From CAWGXZ01 sp963826695 (GTDB lineage: Bacteria > Pseudomonadota > Gammaproteobacteria > Burkholderiales > Burkholderiaceae_C), in the NCBI GenBank assembly GCA_963826695.1, contig CAWGXZ010000006.1, positions 248,001-312,000 of the forward strand: DNA of 64,000 nucleotides, in the 5' to 3' direction. The notes beneath the pieces are model-generated. The model ran no database searches. It saw nothing but the letters and a program-made list of their open reading frames with translations, and was not told the DNA's origin. This document shows, in pieces, positions 1 to 12,300 of the stretch. Position numbers and translations under genes: made by a program. How positions within the stretch are numbered: position 1 is the first letter of the stretch; every line of letters begins with the position of its first letter.

Positions 1-1971
1 CAGGCGGCTGCGAACCGCATAGCTGGCGGTTTCGGTCTGTGCATTGGTCGCCGTGCGGAAGTCCTGCCCGAACAGGTACGCCGAGCTGACCAGCACGCCC
101 GACGGTGCGCTCCAGCCGATGGTGTGTCCAATACTCGCAATCGCACCCGCCTGCGCACCCGTCGGCTTGAGGTAGGCATCGATGAACGACGGCGCCAGCT
201 CGGGCCAGGCCTTGCCGACACCCTGGGCCGCGTTCTCGGCACCGTTGCTGATCCGCCGATAGATGATCTCGTCAGGCGCGTCGGAGAGCGGGTCGAAGCG
301 GAAAATTCGAGCTTGTAGCGCGACCAGGCCGGGATTGCCGCTGCCTGGTTGGCCACCGGCACCGGCGAGAACTCGGAGTTGCTGAACAGCGTCGCGGTAC
401 GCGAAGGCGTGGGCATCTGCAGCGGTGTGCCGTCGAGCCGGGCCGCATCGAGGACGAAATCCGCCGCCGCCCCGCTCGTCCAGAACAGGTAATTGGCCGT
501 CGTGCGCGTCGAACCATCCTGGGTGAGGATCGCCATCCGGTCGCTGCTGCCGCAGCGCTGCGAACGAACCATCACCACGCCTGCCGCAGGCAAGCCCGGC
601 CCGGTGACGCGGACCGCGCGTATCGGGCTGGTGTGCCAACGCTCAGGTCGAGCGTCAGGCGCAACTGCGATTCGAAGCGGTCGGTAACGAAGTACGTCGG
701 GGTGGTGCTTCCGGGCGCGAGCCCGTCGCGGTTGGTGTTCAGCTTGCGGCTCAGCCGCGGCTCGATGAAAGCGCGGTACGGCACCTGGTTGCCGACGTAC
801 GACCAGGCGCCCCCGACCTTGGCCATGAGCCAGTCGAACGACGTCGTCCGCCCGCTCGGCGTGGTCAGCTCGTAGCGTGCGATGACGCAGGTCTGGGTGT
901 TGCAGTAGGGGTTCTTGAAGACCTTCGGATCGCTTGAATTCGGCGCGGCAAACGTGGCCACGACCAGCCCCTTGCCCACCTTGACGTTGTTCAGAATGGT
1001 CTTGGCGAAGGTGAACTGGCCAAGCTGCTCGGCCCAGGTCCTGCCATCGGATTTCCAGTCCGGAACCGCGAACATGCACGGCGCCGAGACTGCGGTCACC
1101 GTACCCGCCGCGTCCAGCGTGACGCGCTGCGCCACCGGCAACGCCATGCAGGCCTCGAACTTGGCGCCGAGCGCAGCCAGTTCGGCGCCGCTCGGCAGAT
1201 CGGCGGCACCTGCCGAGGCGGGCAGCGTTGGCGCCGCCGCCGGTGTCGTCGTCTGCGCTGCCGTCAGCAGCACCCCACGCTGGCCACCGTCGTCAGTGAC
1301 AGGTGCCGAGAGGTTGGTCAGCGCGACACCCGCCGCGCTGACCTCGACCGCCAGCCGGTCGAGCACCGCATCGATGCCGCTGCCATTGGCGGCAAACGGT
1401 GTCGAGAGCGGGTTGAATCCGCTGCCCAGGCTGGCTGCGATCGCCGGATCGGTAGCCAGCGTATTGACCACCAGCGCGGTTGCGTTGGCAACCTTCGAGG
1501 CGGTGACGGTGCTGCCGAGCGACTCTGCGATGTACAGCCCGGCCGGATCGCTTGACGGGGCGATCAGCGCCGCGACCGCATTCGTCAGCGGCGTGACATT
1601 GGCAACATTGGCGGCGTTCGCTGCCATTTCCGGCACGATCGCGAACAGGGCCATCGGCAGGTCGCCCGCGGTTGTCGCCCGGATCATTAGCGGCAGCTTC
1701 TGGCCACTGACGTCGATGCTGTAGCTGCCGTCGGCCGCAGTTGTCACCGAAGGCGGATCGGACGTCGCGGGATCGCTGTCGATCACCGTCACGGTGGCAC
1801 CTGCGGCGGCGGCGCCGGTGGCCACGATGCCGCTCAGCTGCGTGGAGGCGGCGGGTGTACCTATACCGCTTCGCCATCGCCATCGCCGCCACCGCCGCCG
1901 CATGCGGTGAGAACGCCAATCGCAATGGCGACCGCAGTGAGGGAGCCCGGAATCTTCGAAGATGCATCCAT
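1..1971 (-). pseudogene. Secreted lipoprotein, reading frame broken, runs off left edge
   Basis: The start chosen is ATG at 1971, preceded by a good ribosome site (AGGAAGG). It opens a lipoprotein signal peptide with the lipobox LTAC followed by a Gly/Asp-rich linker, so the product should be a lipidated envelope protein. After about 36 codons the frame shifts (near 1860) into a long frame holding a carboxypeptidase-regulatory-like beta domain (TVTVIDSDPATSD...) and an Ala/Thr-rich secreted body. A second shift near 625 and a third near 318, in a run of T, are needed to carry the protein to the window edge. The body after the signal peptide is not a family I can name. Each break is one base, and the protein reads smoothly across them once corrected. 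That favours sequence error over decay, but the sequence alone cannot decide. The C-terminus lies outside the window. Confidence 0.6.
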
Positions 1972-2220
1972 GATTTACTGCCCTTCCTTTGTGTGTGATG
2001 GGGACGGTCATGCTCGCCAGAGCGCTGCAATCCGTCATCCGCAAGACTGTGGAGGGGTGGGGCGTACGCTGCCGCCGTGTGGCACCTCAGGCCGACCGGC
2101 TGCCGCCGTCGTCTGCAAAAGGTGAATTTCTCACTTTTCCGGTGGCCCTATTCCCCAGCGCTGGAAGGCGCGTTTTCTTACCGTCTGTTTCATTCCCCGA
2201 GTCCGGGGGCAAGGAGCAGC

Positions 2221-2963
2221 ATGAAAGCGATCGGCCTTTTCCAGGATTCACCCATGTCAGGTTCCAAGGCAGCCGAATGGAGCTGGTTCACCCGCTGCGC
2301 CAATGACTCCGTGCCCCATGCTGCCGCGCAAGCGATGGGCAGCGTGCTCGCGCAAATGCTCGATGAAATCGACCACGCCGTACTGCTGCTGACCGCCGGG
2401 GGTGCCTTGCGCCACGCAAACCGGCTGGCGCTTCAACTTCTGGAGGGCAATGCGCCGGCTGCGCTTGACCGGGGCCATGATCAGTGCGAGCGGCGAGGGG
2501 TCCACGCTGCTGGGCTCGCGCATCTGGCCGATTCCGCGCGTGGCATCCGCCCGCTGCTCGACGCTCGACGGCCTCCCGGTCGCCGTCGTGCCGCTTGCTG
2601 GCAGGACCGGCGGCTCAGCCGTTGGGCAAGCCACCCCTGGCCATGCTGCTACTCGGCCGTCGGCGGTCCGATGCGGAGATCGCGATGAGTCTCTACGCCA
2701 GTGCCTGCCGGTTGACGCCTGCCGAAGCCGAAGTGCTGCGTTCGCTCTGCATGGGCGCTTCGCCCAAGGAGTTTGCGCAACAGGCCGGGGTCGCCATTTC
2801 AACGGTGCGGACGCAGATCGGCAGCATCCGCGACAAGACGGGCGCCGCCAATCTTCGCGATTTGATTTCCCGCGTTGCTGCATTGCCACCCATAACGGCG
2901 GCGCTGCACCACGCTGCCGAGGGGCCGCGACGGCAACACGCAGCCGAGCGCTCGGCCGCCTGA
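2221..2963 (+). pseudogene. LuxR-family (helix-turn-helix) regulator, broken by two frame shifts
   Basis: The start is ATG at 2221 with a strong Shine-Dalgarno AAGGAG six bases upstream. The first ~80 residues (frame of 2221) look like a PAS-type sensor start (MLDEIDHAVLLLTAGGAL, then ANRLALQLLEG). The middle continues in the next frame from about 2465 (SASGEGSTLLGSRI, LDGLPVAVVPLAG). The C-terminus is in the third frame from about 2640 and holds a LuxR/GerE helix-turn-helix: LTPAEAEVLRSLCMG, then ISTVRTQIGSIRDKTGA. Corrected length is about 247 residues, usual for PAS-LuxR regulators. It lies between a lipoprotein gene on the other strand and a Crp/Fnr gene on the same strand. Its target genes cannot be told. 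Confidence 0.65.
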
Positions 2964-3002
2964 GGCGCAGAAAGGGAATGACGAATCTGCACGCAGCGCT
3001 GC

Positions 3003-3700
3003 GTGCTAGAGTTTTTCGGTCGCTTGCGCGTCGACGCGAGCCCGGGATCCGTTTTGGACATTGCCCTCGGCACGGCTGCCGCCGCCCTGACGCCGTCACT
3101 GCAGGCGCTCGCCGCACGCGGCATGAACCGGCGCTACCGCAAGGGAGTGCTGCTGATCCAGGAGGGTGACACCGGCGACACGTTGTATGTCGTGCTCAGC
3201 GGCCGCGTCAAAGCCTTTTCGGTCGATGATCGAGATCGCGAGATCACCTACGCGACCTATGGTGCCGGCGACTACTTCGGCGAATTGATGCTTGACGGCG
3301 GTCCGCGCGCGGCGGTCGGTGATCACCTTGGATGCGACGGTTTGCGCGGTGGTGACGCGCCAGTCGCTGCGTGACCACATCGCCGCACATCCGGATTTCG
3401 CCTTCGAATTGCTGTCGCGCGTCATTGGCTTGGCACGGCTGGCGACGCGCAGCGCACGCTCAATGGCGCTGCTCCGACGTCTACGGTCGGCTGACCGACC
3501 ATTTGAAGGAACTCGCCGTCGCTCGACCTGACGGCTCTCGGCTGATTGCCGAGCCGCCGACCCAGCGACAACTCGCCGCCTCGGTGGGTTGCTCGCGCGA
3601 AATGGTCAGCAAGCTGATGAAGGACCTGGAGCGCGGCGCCTATATCGCGAAGAGCGCCGCAGGCATTTCGCTGCTGAGGTCGCTGCCCGTTCGATGGTGA
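3003..3700 (+). pseudogene. Crp/Fnr-family transcription regulator, broken by two frame shifts
   Basis: The N-terminal half is a cyclic-nucleotide-binding (cNMP) fold: KGVLLIQEGDTGDTLYVVLSG, then YGAGDYFGELMLDGGPRA, the phosphate-binding-cassette region of this family. The frame shifts near 3310 (continuing ITLDATVCAVVTRQSLRDH) and again near 3475. The third frame holds the dimerisation helix end and the winged helix-turn-helix: PPTQRQLAASVGCSREMVSKL. The corrected protein is about 230 residues, the normal Crp/Fnr size. I see no cysteine cluster of an Fnr-type iron-sulfur sensor. GTG at 3003 is the most likely start but is uncertain. It ends facing the patatin gene and sits next to an operon that begins with a nucleotide cyclase-like protein. 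A cAMP-type link between the two is possible but only inferred. Confidence 0.65.
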
Positions 3701-3856
3701 GCAGCCGCCGATCGCCGACTACAGCGGGGGCCGCAGCCGCATTTCCGGCTCGGGTACCGGCCGGTAGGGGCCGAGCGCGCTCTCGCAGGCGGACAGCTCG
3801 GCCTCGAGCGACTGCAGGGCGGACATGGCCCGATCCACAGCTTGGCGCTGCTTCGG

Positions 3857-6003
3857 TCAAGAGCGATGTGGCCGGTCGGGTCGGGTCGGTTCGGATATTT
3901 TCCTCAGCGCCTCCGTTGCACCGCTCGCATGATCCAGAACGTCGCCGATGGGCAGCGTGCTGCCGCGCGCTTGCAGCGCCAGCGAGTAACCCTTGAGATG
4001 CGTCTGAAGGGCGCGGAGTTCGATCAGCGACCGGACGTAGAGGTGTTCGCGCCAGGCTGGCTTGATGCCGTGGCAGCCGGGGGCGAATGACTTCCACCAG
4101 CTCCTCGCCTGCCCGGGTGCCGTAGTTAAAAGCCATGCGCAGGATGGTGTCGCCGCTCATCGCCAGGTTGAGCTGGCCCTCGCCCTCCTGCAGTGCGAGC
4201 CGCACGATACGGTTTCGCACGTGCGGCAGCCGCCCGGTCACGCGGATGTTTAAGTCCTTGGTTGTCAGAAGCATTCCTAGGGCCAGGCCGAAAAGCCGCG
4301 TGAGCAGCGGCCCGTCCGTCTCGGTGGCACCCGGAACGAAACGCTGCCAATTGTCGCCTCGACCCTCCAGATGCGTCTGGGGCAACCAAAGCAACTGCTT
4401 GGCGAACTTCTTCAGGCGGACATCGAGCAGCAAGGCGAAGGTCGGCCAGCGAGGGTGTGCGGCATCGAACAGGTGGATCGGGAAGTTGGTGCACAGGCCG
4501 CCATCCGAGAGCAGGCAGCGGCGCAAGCGCCGCTCGGCCTGAGGCGCCTCGTAGTCGACAGCGTAAACCTGGACGCAACTGAAGAGCACCGGAAAGCACA
4601 GGCTCAGTCGCGCTGCGACGACGATCGGCATGCCGCCGCTCGGCAGCTCGCGCAGGCGGGCCATGAGCTCTCTCTGCGAGGCGTCGAACCCGGCACATGG
4701 ATCCGCCGGGTTCGGATCGCTGCGCGAGGCGGGAACGTACGGTTGCGATGCCTTGTTGAGCGCGGCAATCAGATATTCCGGAAAGTAGCGCGCCCACTCG
4801 TCCGGATGGTAGTAAAGCCGGGTGCCGGAATCGCTCAGCGGCAGGCGAATCGGCCGTCCCTGGGTGACGTTGCTGGCAAACATTTGCAGGTTGATGCTGG
4901 ACTCCGGCGGCTGCAAGCCGCCAGTCAACGGCGCCGGCCCCGCGTGCCCAAAGCGCGGCGCTGCCCAGAGCTCGGCAAAGGTGAGCGGCGGGTCTTCCCT
5001 TTTGCGCCCCGCCGACAGCTGGACACCGCGGTGCAGCCATTCCACCAGGCCCTCCTCTCCAGGCGACTGACCGCGGCCGGTGCAAAGACCGTAATCGTTG
5101 TCGGCAAGCGCCGCCAAGTCACGGTAGAACCCCCAGGCACCGATCAGCAGTGCCAGCAGCACGGCGCCTGCAGTCGCCAGCACAGCGAGCATGACAGAAC
5201 GGCAATCGAGCCGCTCGAGCCAGCCGTGCCGCGCAGGAACAAGGCGTCGAGCACCAGCAGCGGCAGCAAAGCCGTCCAGACGCCGTACAGGGCGAGCGCG
5301 CGGGCCATCAACGCCCATTTGCGAAACACAGACGCCACGTGCAACCACCAGGGTCCGCACGCGTGATCTGCTGCGGCCTCTGTTGGGCAGCGCCCGGGTG
5401 GCTTACCATCAGCCGTGGGACACGGACCGGATTCTGGTCCTGCAGGCGCTTCGTTTCGAGAGCCCTGTTCGGGCTGCGCCGAGTCATCGGTGCCCGGGCA
5501 GGATAGCGGACCTGCCGCCGCTTCGGTTTGCGGTTTCCCTTTCGGCACGGCATTCCACGCGGCGGGCTTTGCACCCCTTGACCAGCCCTGCTCTGGGTTC
5601 GTGCCACGCCACTGCCACCAGAAACAAATCGAAAAGCCGGCGCACCCCCAGGCTGGGCTGGAACAGTCGCAGCATCTTCGTCTTGACCGAACCGTCCTCC
5701 TCCTCCGCAAGATCCAGCGGCAGGCGGCGCAACGGCTCAAAGGCGTTTTCCACGCCGTTGCAGCGGCCGTATTCGGCAGCGGCCGCAATGGCGGCAGCCA
5801 TCGCACCGACCGAGTTGCCGCCGATGTTCTTGAATCGGTGAGTTCAGGGCCAATTCGAGCAAGGCCCAGGGGTAGACCACCCCGCTCGCCACGCCACCGT
5901 TGAGTACCAGGTCACAGAACTGGTCCGCAGGTGGCTCCTCGCGCAGCGGGTCGGGCGGCGCTTGGGTCCGTGGTCGTGCGTTGCGGGTACCGGCAGCCTT
6001 CAC
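3857..6003 (-). pseudogene. Patatin-like phospholipase with membrane insert, frame broken
   Basis: The start is GTG at 6003; GTGA overlaps the stop of the peroxidase gene, so the two are translationally coupled. Patatin landmarks appear in order: the oxyanion glycines NGGVASGVVYPWALLEL, the nucleophile elbow GGNSVGAM (GxSxG), and the catalytic Asp in LLSDGGLCTNFPI (DGG). Between elbow and Asp lie two hydrophobic stretches (ALALYGVWTALLPLLVLDAL and VMLAVLATAGAVLLALLIGA), so the lipase is probably membrane-anchored. Four one-base shifts (near 5830, 5600, 5195 and 4110) are needed to read the ~715-residue protein through to the stop at 3857. The family hydrolyses acyl esters of phospholipids. 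Last gene of a four-gene operon with a DyP peroxidase and a P450-like protein. The catalytic residues survive, so decay is not proven. Confidence 0.65.
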
Positions 6004-7421
6004 AGCCAGGGCCCCTTGTTCGACTTGGACACGAAGTCGTTGCGAAGGAGGGCCTGCAGGCCGGCACCTCCCGGATACCACGCGTACATCGTTCCTCGTG
6101 TCGTCGTCCAGGGCTGAAAGCCGCGCAGCGATTGGCCCGGCAAGCCGCGCAGCGGCAAGACCAGCCCGGCCTTGGACTCGTCGTGCGGCCCGGTGAAGGG
6201 GTCTTGCGCGCGGTCTTCACCGGCCAGGCCCAAGGGCGGCCGGGCAGCCCATTGCCCGAGAAGGTGCTCGAACTGATCCTCGATGCTGGCGCAGAAGAAG
6301 TGGCCGAGCTGACCGCGCACCTCGCCATCGGTGGGGCGCGCCGACCACGACGGTGCCCCGAATGGAAAGCTGCGGCGCTGCAGCGGCCGCCGGTAGAGAT
6401 TGCCGTTGCCATCCGGCGCCGCCCGCATGCGCCGGACGTGCGAGCCGAAGGGGCAGCCTTCGCCGGCAGGGTCCCTATCGAGGTCCAGTTGCAGAGCGCC
6501 TCTCGGCACGACCTCGCCTGGAAGCATCTGCCGTCCGTTTGGCCAGCGTCCGCAGAGCTTGGCTTTAACGAAGTCGCGGCTCGGCCCGGGGTTCATCACC
6601 TGGGCCAACTGGTTGACCCAGACGTCGAGCTGATCTTCGAAAGCACTCAGGTCCTGTTCCATCTTACGCAGGATTCCGAAGCAGCTGTTGCGGAAGAACG
6701 CGCGCACCTTGTCGGGGGCGCGGGCAAGCGCGAACTGATTGAAGTCTGCATCGTTGGCATGACCCAGCAGCAGCGCTCCAGGCATGTGGTGGCGGCAATC
6801 TGGCGCCGTCGGGCGCGGCAGTTCGTTGTCGATACAAACCTCGCTGATCCCGTCGCGAAACCCGAAGTGCATCCACTCGCCCATTTCGCCAGTCGGCGCG
6901 CCGATGCGCTCGCCGCGAGGCACGGCATGCAGCAGCTTTGGCATGCTGCATAGACTGTCGTCTCGGGCGGCGGGTGCGCGCCTGCAAGGACGATTGCTTT
7001 CCTGCCACTCGTGAGCGAACCGTTCGCTCGCAGCGTCGACTTCGCCCTCGTCCCCATGCCAGCTGACCAGCACATGGGCGCGGCTCTGCGCAAAGGCAGG
7101 ATCCCAGTTCCGGGCTGCGCTCGGGCCCCCATCGCCTACGCGCACGCTGCGCCTCACCGCGCCTTCGGTAAAGGCGGGTGCGAGGCGGCGAAACAGCCGC
7201 AGGTATGCGGGCGGGAGGCGCAGGGCTTCGAGTCCGGCGAAGCTGATGCCGATACTGCAGAAAGCGCGTGATGGCTCTCGCACGCCGAACGACGGTTTCA
7301 GCCCGGCCAGGAGCTGCAGCATTCGCTGTCCTGCGCCGTCTGGAATGCAGAGGATCTGGTGCGCAACGGCAGGGCCGCGCGGGGCGCGCAGCACGAGTGC
7401 CTGAACCTCTTGCCAGTCCAT
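6000..7421 (-). CDS. DyP-type haem peroxidase
   Basis: A 473-residue intact frame. The start is ATG at 7421 because it overlaps the stop of the upstream P450-like gene (TGATG) and the sequence before it is not protein-like. The DyP signature GFRDG (GxxDG, residues ~187-191) supplies the catalytic Asp region, and CPFGSHVRR (~323-331) is the family's conserved CPxGxHxRR segment that places haem-pocket His and Arg. The enzyme should use peroxide to oxidise organic substrates at haem. No signal peptide is visible, so it is probably cytoplasmic or bound to its partners. It is third in an operon with a cyclase/ATPase, a P450-like protein and a patatin lipase, and its own stop overlaps the lipase GTG. 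At this length it belongs with the longer bacterial DyP groups. Confidence 0.8.
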   Translation of the reverse strand: MDWQEVQALVLRAPRGPAVAHQILCIPDGAGQRMLQLLAGLKPSFGVREPSRAFCSIGISFAGLEALRLPPAYLRLFRRLAPAFTEGAVRRSVRVGDGGPSAARNWDPAFAQSRAHVLVSWHGDEGEVDAASERFAHEWQESNRPCRRAPAARDDSLCSMPKLLHAVPRGERIGAPTGEMGEWMHFGFRDGISEVCIDNELPRPTAPDCRHHMPGALLLGHANDADFNQFALARAPDKVRAFFRNSCFGILRKMEQDLSAFEDQLDVWVNQLAQVMNPGPSRDFVKAKLCGRWPNGRQMLPGEVVPRGALQLDLDRDPAGEGCPFGSHVRRMRAAPDGNGNLYRRPLQRRSFPFGAPSWSARPTDGEVRGQLGHFFCASIEDQFEHLLGQWAARPPLGLAGEDRAQDPFTGPHDESKAGLVLPLRGLPGQSLRGFQPWTTTRGTMYAWYPGGAGLQALLRNDFVSKSNKGPWL

Positions 7422-9339
7422 CACCGGCCACCCGAGTGGTCGCGGACCTGCTCGGCCCCGGTATGCGGGTAGGCACTGAAGAGGTAGCCGGCCACTGGCC
7501 ACCGGTTGCGCACCCGAAGCGCCTCGACGAACTCTTGCGGGTGCTCGGATACGGGGCGGGTTGGCGCGTCCTCCAGGTATTCGAAGAGTTGATCGAAAAG
7601 CTCGCCGGCGAACAGGGCGAAGTGCTCTACGTAAGCCTCGAACTGGCCGTCATAGATCGTGCGCAGCACGAGTTGGCTGTCGCCTTCAGTGAATTCGAAC
7701 CAGGCCATGTGGACATGCCCGAAGCCTTTCAATGCATGCTCGATACGCGGAACCCCCGCAGCGATGATGCCGCGCAGGCGCATGGCGTTCTCGCTAATCG
7801 GTGGCTTCACCCGCATCGCCACGATCAGGTTCTGTTGCACCCGGTACCGCTCGCGTTCGAAGCGCAGGGGATACTTGGTGCAGGCAAAGCCCCAAAGGCG
7901 CTCGACCTGGAGCGTTTCGCCCGTCAGAGGGTCGAGCGCGAGCTTCAGGCCCGGCAAGTGCAAGGTGTGGTCTACCAGCGCCGCAATCAACGGCAACGAG
8001 ATCTCCCGCCCAAGGCAGGCATGGGCTGCTGTTTCGAATCTGCTGGCCAAGCCACCCCAGATGCGCGGGCACGCCTCGGACTCGTCGGAACAGCCGAGCA
8101 GTGCCTCGAGCAAAAGCAGGCAGTCGGAATTCTTGGAGATCTTCATCCCGCCCAAGTCGACGGGGTGGAGCGTGCGGCGCGGCAGCACCGGCACCGGCGG
8201 CTGCCGCGCCATGCGGCATGCCAACATTTTTTCCAATCCTTCAGGCTGCGATGCTTCGCAGGCAGCGTGCAACTCGTCCTCAGGGCCGGTGAGCAGCGAC
8301 TGGATCAGCAGGCAGACCGCGGATGGGACGTTGCCGACGGTGCCGGCGAGCAGCGTGGCAGCCAGCGTGGCGCGATCGCGGCCGCTGGAGCTGCTGGCCC
8401 GAGCCCGACTGGCCCATCTGAGCAGACAGGCAGCTGCGGCAGGCGCTTCAACAGCGGCTCTCCGAGGTAGGTCAAACCGAGCTCGCTCCAGGGTTGAACG
8501 CCTTGCGGCCACTGCCTCGCGCGCTGCGGACCGTAGCGCCGTGGCGAGCGGGCGAGTCGTGTGAAATCGTCCATCAGCTGCGAGGTTCGGCCGACCAACC
8601 GGCCGAGGGCGCGCTGTGCCGTCGGCAGGGTGCCGGGTTCGGTGACAAAGTGCTGGCCGATCGCCAGGTACTGGAGCGCGCGGTAGGTAGCCCGCGCGGC
8701 CTCTTCCAGTAGCGGATGATCCTGGAAACCATAGCCGAACAGCATGCCCATGTAGCGCAATGCCGCCTGTTCGGCGAACTCGGCGAGATCGAACTCGGAG
8801 CGGGCCAAGCTGGTGAGCGCAGCCTGCTCGACCGCATGGCGGGCGACGTCGCGCAACCCCCCCGGCGTGTAGTAATCCAGGGCTTCCTTGATCAACGCCT
8901 TCTGCTCGGCATGCCAGTCGACTGTCCCGCCGCCGAGACCGGGGTCCAGGCCGAGCAGGAAGCTGGCGCCACCGAGCGCCGCATAGGGCCGGTTGCTGAA
9001 ATTTTGGGTATCCGTCAGTGCCTTGCGCACGTGGGCCGGATCGCTCAGCAGGTAGACCTCGCGAAAGCCTTGCGGAGCCGGCTCGCTCAGCGGCGGCGCG
9101 GGATCGTCCTGACACGGCGCAATGCTCGGGAAGGTGGTCGGACGCCCGGCCAGAGCCGCTATGAAGCGCTGGCGGTCACTGAGCTGGTTGCACCCACCAC
9201 GAGGGTTCGGCAGTTCGCCCTCATCGCACCACCAGTCGAAGAGCAGGCGATTGCGCGCCTCCGGGCGGGTTGGCCTCTTGCCGGAGATGAGCTACTTCAT
9301 CTCCTCAGGCGTGGCGTTCGGCCGGACATAGCGATTCAT
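7421..9339 (-). pseudogene. Cytochrome P450-like protein with peroxidase-like C-terminal extension; frame broken
   Basis: ATG at 9339 overlaps the stop of the upstream cyclase gene (ATGA), which argues that it is the true start, yet an in-frame TAG follows at 9292-9294 (codon 16). The frame then runs through a P450-like N-terminus (NFSNRPYAALGG, FGYGFQDHP), shifts near 8430 and continues to 7421. The Cys-ligand loop reads FETAAHACLGRE, close to FxxGxHxCxG but with Ala for the second Gly. The I-helix reads LLAGTVGN, without the usual acidic-Thr pair. The K-helix Glu of ExxR appears to be Leu before PPVPVLPRR. About 150 residues beyond the haem loop (FTEGDSQLVLRTIYDGQFEA...) resemble domains that accompany haem peroxidases. 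A divergent P450, perhaps working on peroxides rather than O2; this role is inferred. Confidence 0.55.
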
Positions 9340-12300
9340 TGCGGCTCCCAGGGCGTGTGTTCCAGAGAAGGGAAAAGCTGGCCGACCTCCCAGTACCGCA
9401 GCGCTTGGCGGCCCCACCGGGTGTCACGGCAACTGCCGTGCTGCGGCAGACCGTCCAACAAGTGGCGCAAGCGCTGCCCCGCTACGTAGGCCTCGCCTCT
9501 CGTGGCCTGCAGCGCGCCCAGCGACAAAGCACAGCGTACGGCCAAGCCTGGCTTGCGCTGCTGCTCGGAGAGTTCGAGCGCCCTGCCGAGAATCGCTTGC
9601 GCGCGGCCGCCATCGCCGGCTTGCCAAGCGCACAAACCCTGCAAGCGCAGCAGCTCCGCCTGGTAGTAATGCTCGCCGATCTGTTCGCTGACGCGCCGCG
9701 CCTCGTCCATGTCGGCGGCAGCGCGCTCGGTGCGGCCCTGGCGGAGGAGCAGTTCAGCGCGCGTTGCTAAGGTAAGTAGCGCACGAGATGCGCGCGCCAC
9801 CGCCAACCCACAGGTCATAGCCGCGGTCCATGTCCTCGGCGCCCCCCATCCAGTCGCCTCGGTCGCTGCGAAGCTGACCCCGCACCATCCAGGCGTGGGA
9901 CAGCCAGACCTGGAAACCGCCGCGCTCGCAGATGCTCACCGCGTCCAGCGCATGCGGCCAAGCGCCGTCGATATCGCCACACAGCCGCTTGATGCTCGCC
10001 GCGAAGCCCAGCGCCACGCCGGTGCTGAAGGGGTGCTGCAGCAAGTCGGCCAGCTCGAGCATGCGGGCGATGCGGCGCAGCGCCTCGTCGGCTTGGCCAA
10101 GTTCGAAATGAATCCAAGACGAATAGCCCAGGCACATGATCGCCGGGTCCTGCACGCCGCTGCGGCGGTGCAGGTTCGATTGGTAATGCGCCAGGCACCC
10201 GTCGAATCCGGCGAGCGCAGCCGGCCAGTCGCCTTGGTGGAAGCGCACGTTGGCCAGGGCCCAACGCGCTTGCAGTGCCAAGCGGGCATCGCGAGTCCAG
10301 TCGGTGTCCGCCACGCCCGCTTGCGCCATGTCGAAGGCGCGCCGAAGATCGCCGCGCATGATATAACAGGCTTCGAGACCGAGCCGCACGCGCAGGCTGT
10401 GACCAGCATCCTCGAGCCGGTTACCGGCGATCTCGGCTGCCTGGTAAGCCGATTCGACCTCGGCGCTGCCGTAACCTCTGAGCGCAATCTGCGCCGACGC
10501 CACCAGGAGGTGCAGCTGCATCGCACTGCGGGCACGTTCGAAATCGTCGGCAACCTGCTCGTGCAAGGCGAGGGCGCGGCCGGCCAACTCGAGGGTTTCC
10601 TGGTGCGCATGACGTGCTGCCGAAAGCTGCGCGGCCGCCAGCCAGGCACGCCGCGCCCGCTCCACGAGGCCGGCGGCCTGCAGGTGGTACGCCACCTGTT
10701 CGGGCCGCTGCTGCCAAAGGCCGGGGGAGCTCCGCTCAATGAGATCGGCGCACAGCGCGTGCAGTCGCTTGCGGTCGTCGGTCCAGATCGACGCATACGC
10801 GGCATCACGCAACAGCACATGTCTGAAGCGATAGCCTGGCCGCGGGTCCCGAAGCGGTTGTAGCAGTTCGCTGTTCATCAGCGATTGGAGATTCCCCTGT
10901 TGCCGCGCTCGCGCCACGAAAGGGTCATCCTGTGCGAGCAGCGCTTCCAGATGAGCTGCGCTGCACTCGCGTCCCAGAACCGAAGCAGCTGCGCCAGGGC
11001 TCGGTCGGGCCCGAGTTCGTCGAGCCGCACCATCAGGAGGTCCTGCAGCGTTGCGGGCACATCGCCGTCTTCTTCGCCGTCGCGATGGCTGAGCACGCGC
11101 AAAGACTCTTCAAGGTAGAGCGGTACGCCTTCGGCGCGGTCGACGATACGTTGGCGCACCCGCTCGGGCAGCGTCGCGCCAAGCTGACCGGCCAGCTCGC
11201 GCGCCTCGGCGTCGCTCAGGCCCTGCAGCTCCATTGGTGCCGCGCCGACGAGCGCCGTACGACCCGACTCGGAGCGCTCGCCCCACAGCACGAGCAACGC
11301 GTGGCCGCCGCAGACCTCGCGCAGCTTCCTCAGCAACTCGATGGTGGAGGGATCCAGCCAGTGCGCATCGTCGACCAGCAAGCAGAAGGGGCCGGTCGCG
11401 ACGAGCGTTTCCAGGCACTCCAGCAGGAGGTCGCTCCAGCGCCGGTGCCCGGTTGCGCCGTGGCGGGCTTCGTCGGGGGCCGACATGGCCAGCAGTCGCG
11501 CCAGATCGGCGACATCGGCGCTTTCACGGTCCTGCGGCCGCAGAAAGCCCACGAGGCGTTGCTGCAGGCGTGCGGCCTCGACCTCTGGATCGATCGCCCA
11601 GTACTGGCGCAGCGAGTCCACCACGGCGGCGAAAGGGCTGTTGCTCGATTGCACCTGCCCTGCCAGTTCGAGGCAGCGCTGGCCCTGCGCGCGCAGTTCA
11701 GACAGGAACTCCTGCAACAGACGCGACTTGCCAATGCCGGCTTCCCCACGAACCACGCACCACTCGACGCGGCCGCTGCAAGCGGCGGCCCATGCCTCGC
11801 GAAGCGCCTGGAGTTCGCGACGGCGACCTATGAAACCACTGGTCGCGCGCGGGCGTGAACGACCGACTGACGCTCCTGGCTGTAAACCGAGCAGACGGTG
11901 GACGGGGCCGGTGCGGTCGAAATCCTTGAGCCGAAGGCTTTCGTCGCACGGTTCGAGCCTGAAGCCTCGGCCGACGCGCTGAACGGTTGACGCCGCCACC
12001 AGGATTTGCCCGGGCGAAGCCGCGTCACGCAGGCGGGCGGCCAGGTGAACCTCAGGCGCAAAGGCCTGATGCCCGCTAACGGCGACCCGTCCGGAGGCGA
12101 CACCGATACGCACCTGCAGCCCGATTTCGGACATGCCGCAGGAGAGCTGCCATGCCGCCGCCAGTGCACGCGTCGCTGCATCTTCCAGCGCCAGCGGGAA
12201 CCCGAAGTAGGCCATCAGGCCATCGTCACCCTGCGGCGTGTCGAGCGAACCCTCCAAACTGAGGACGACCGCCCGGCATCGCTCGTGATAGGCCTGTAAC

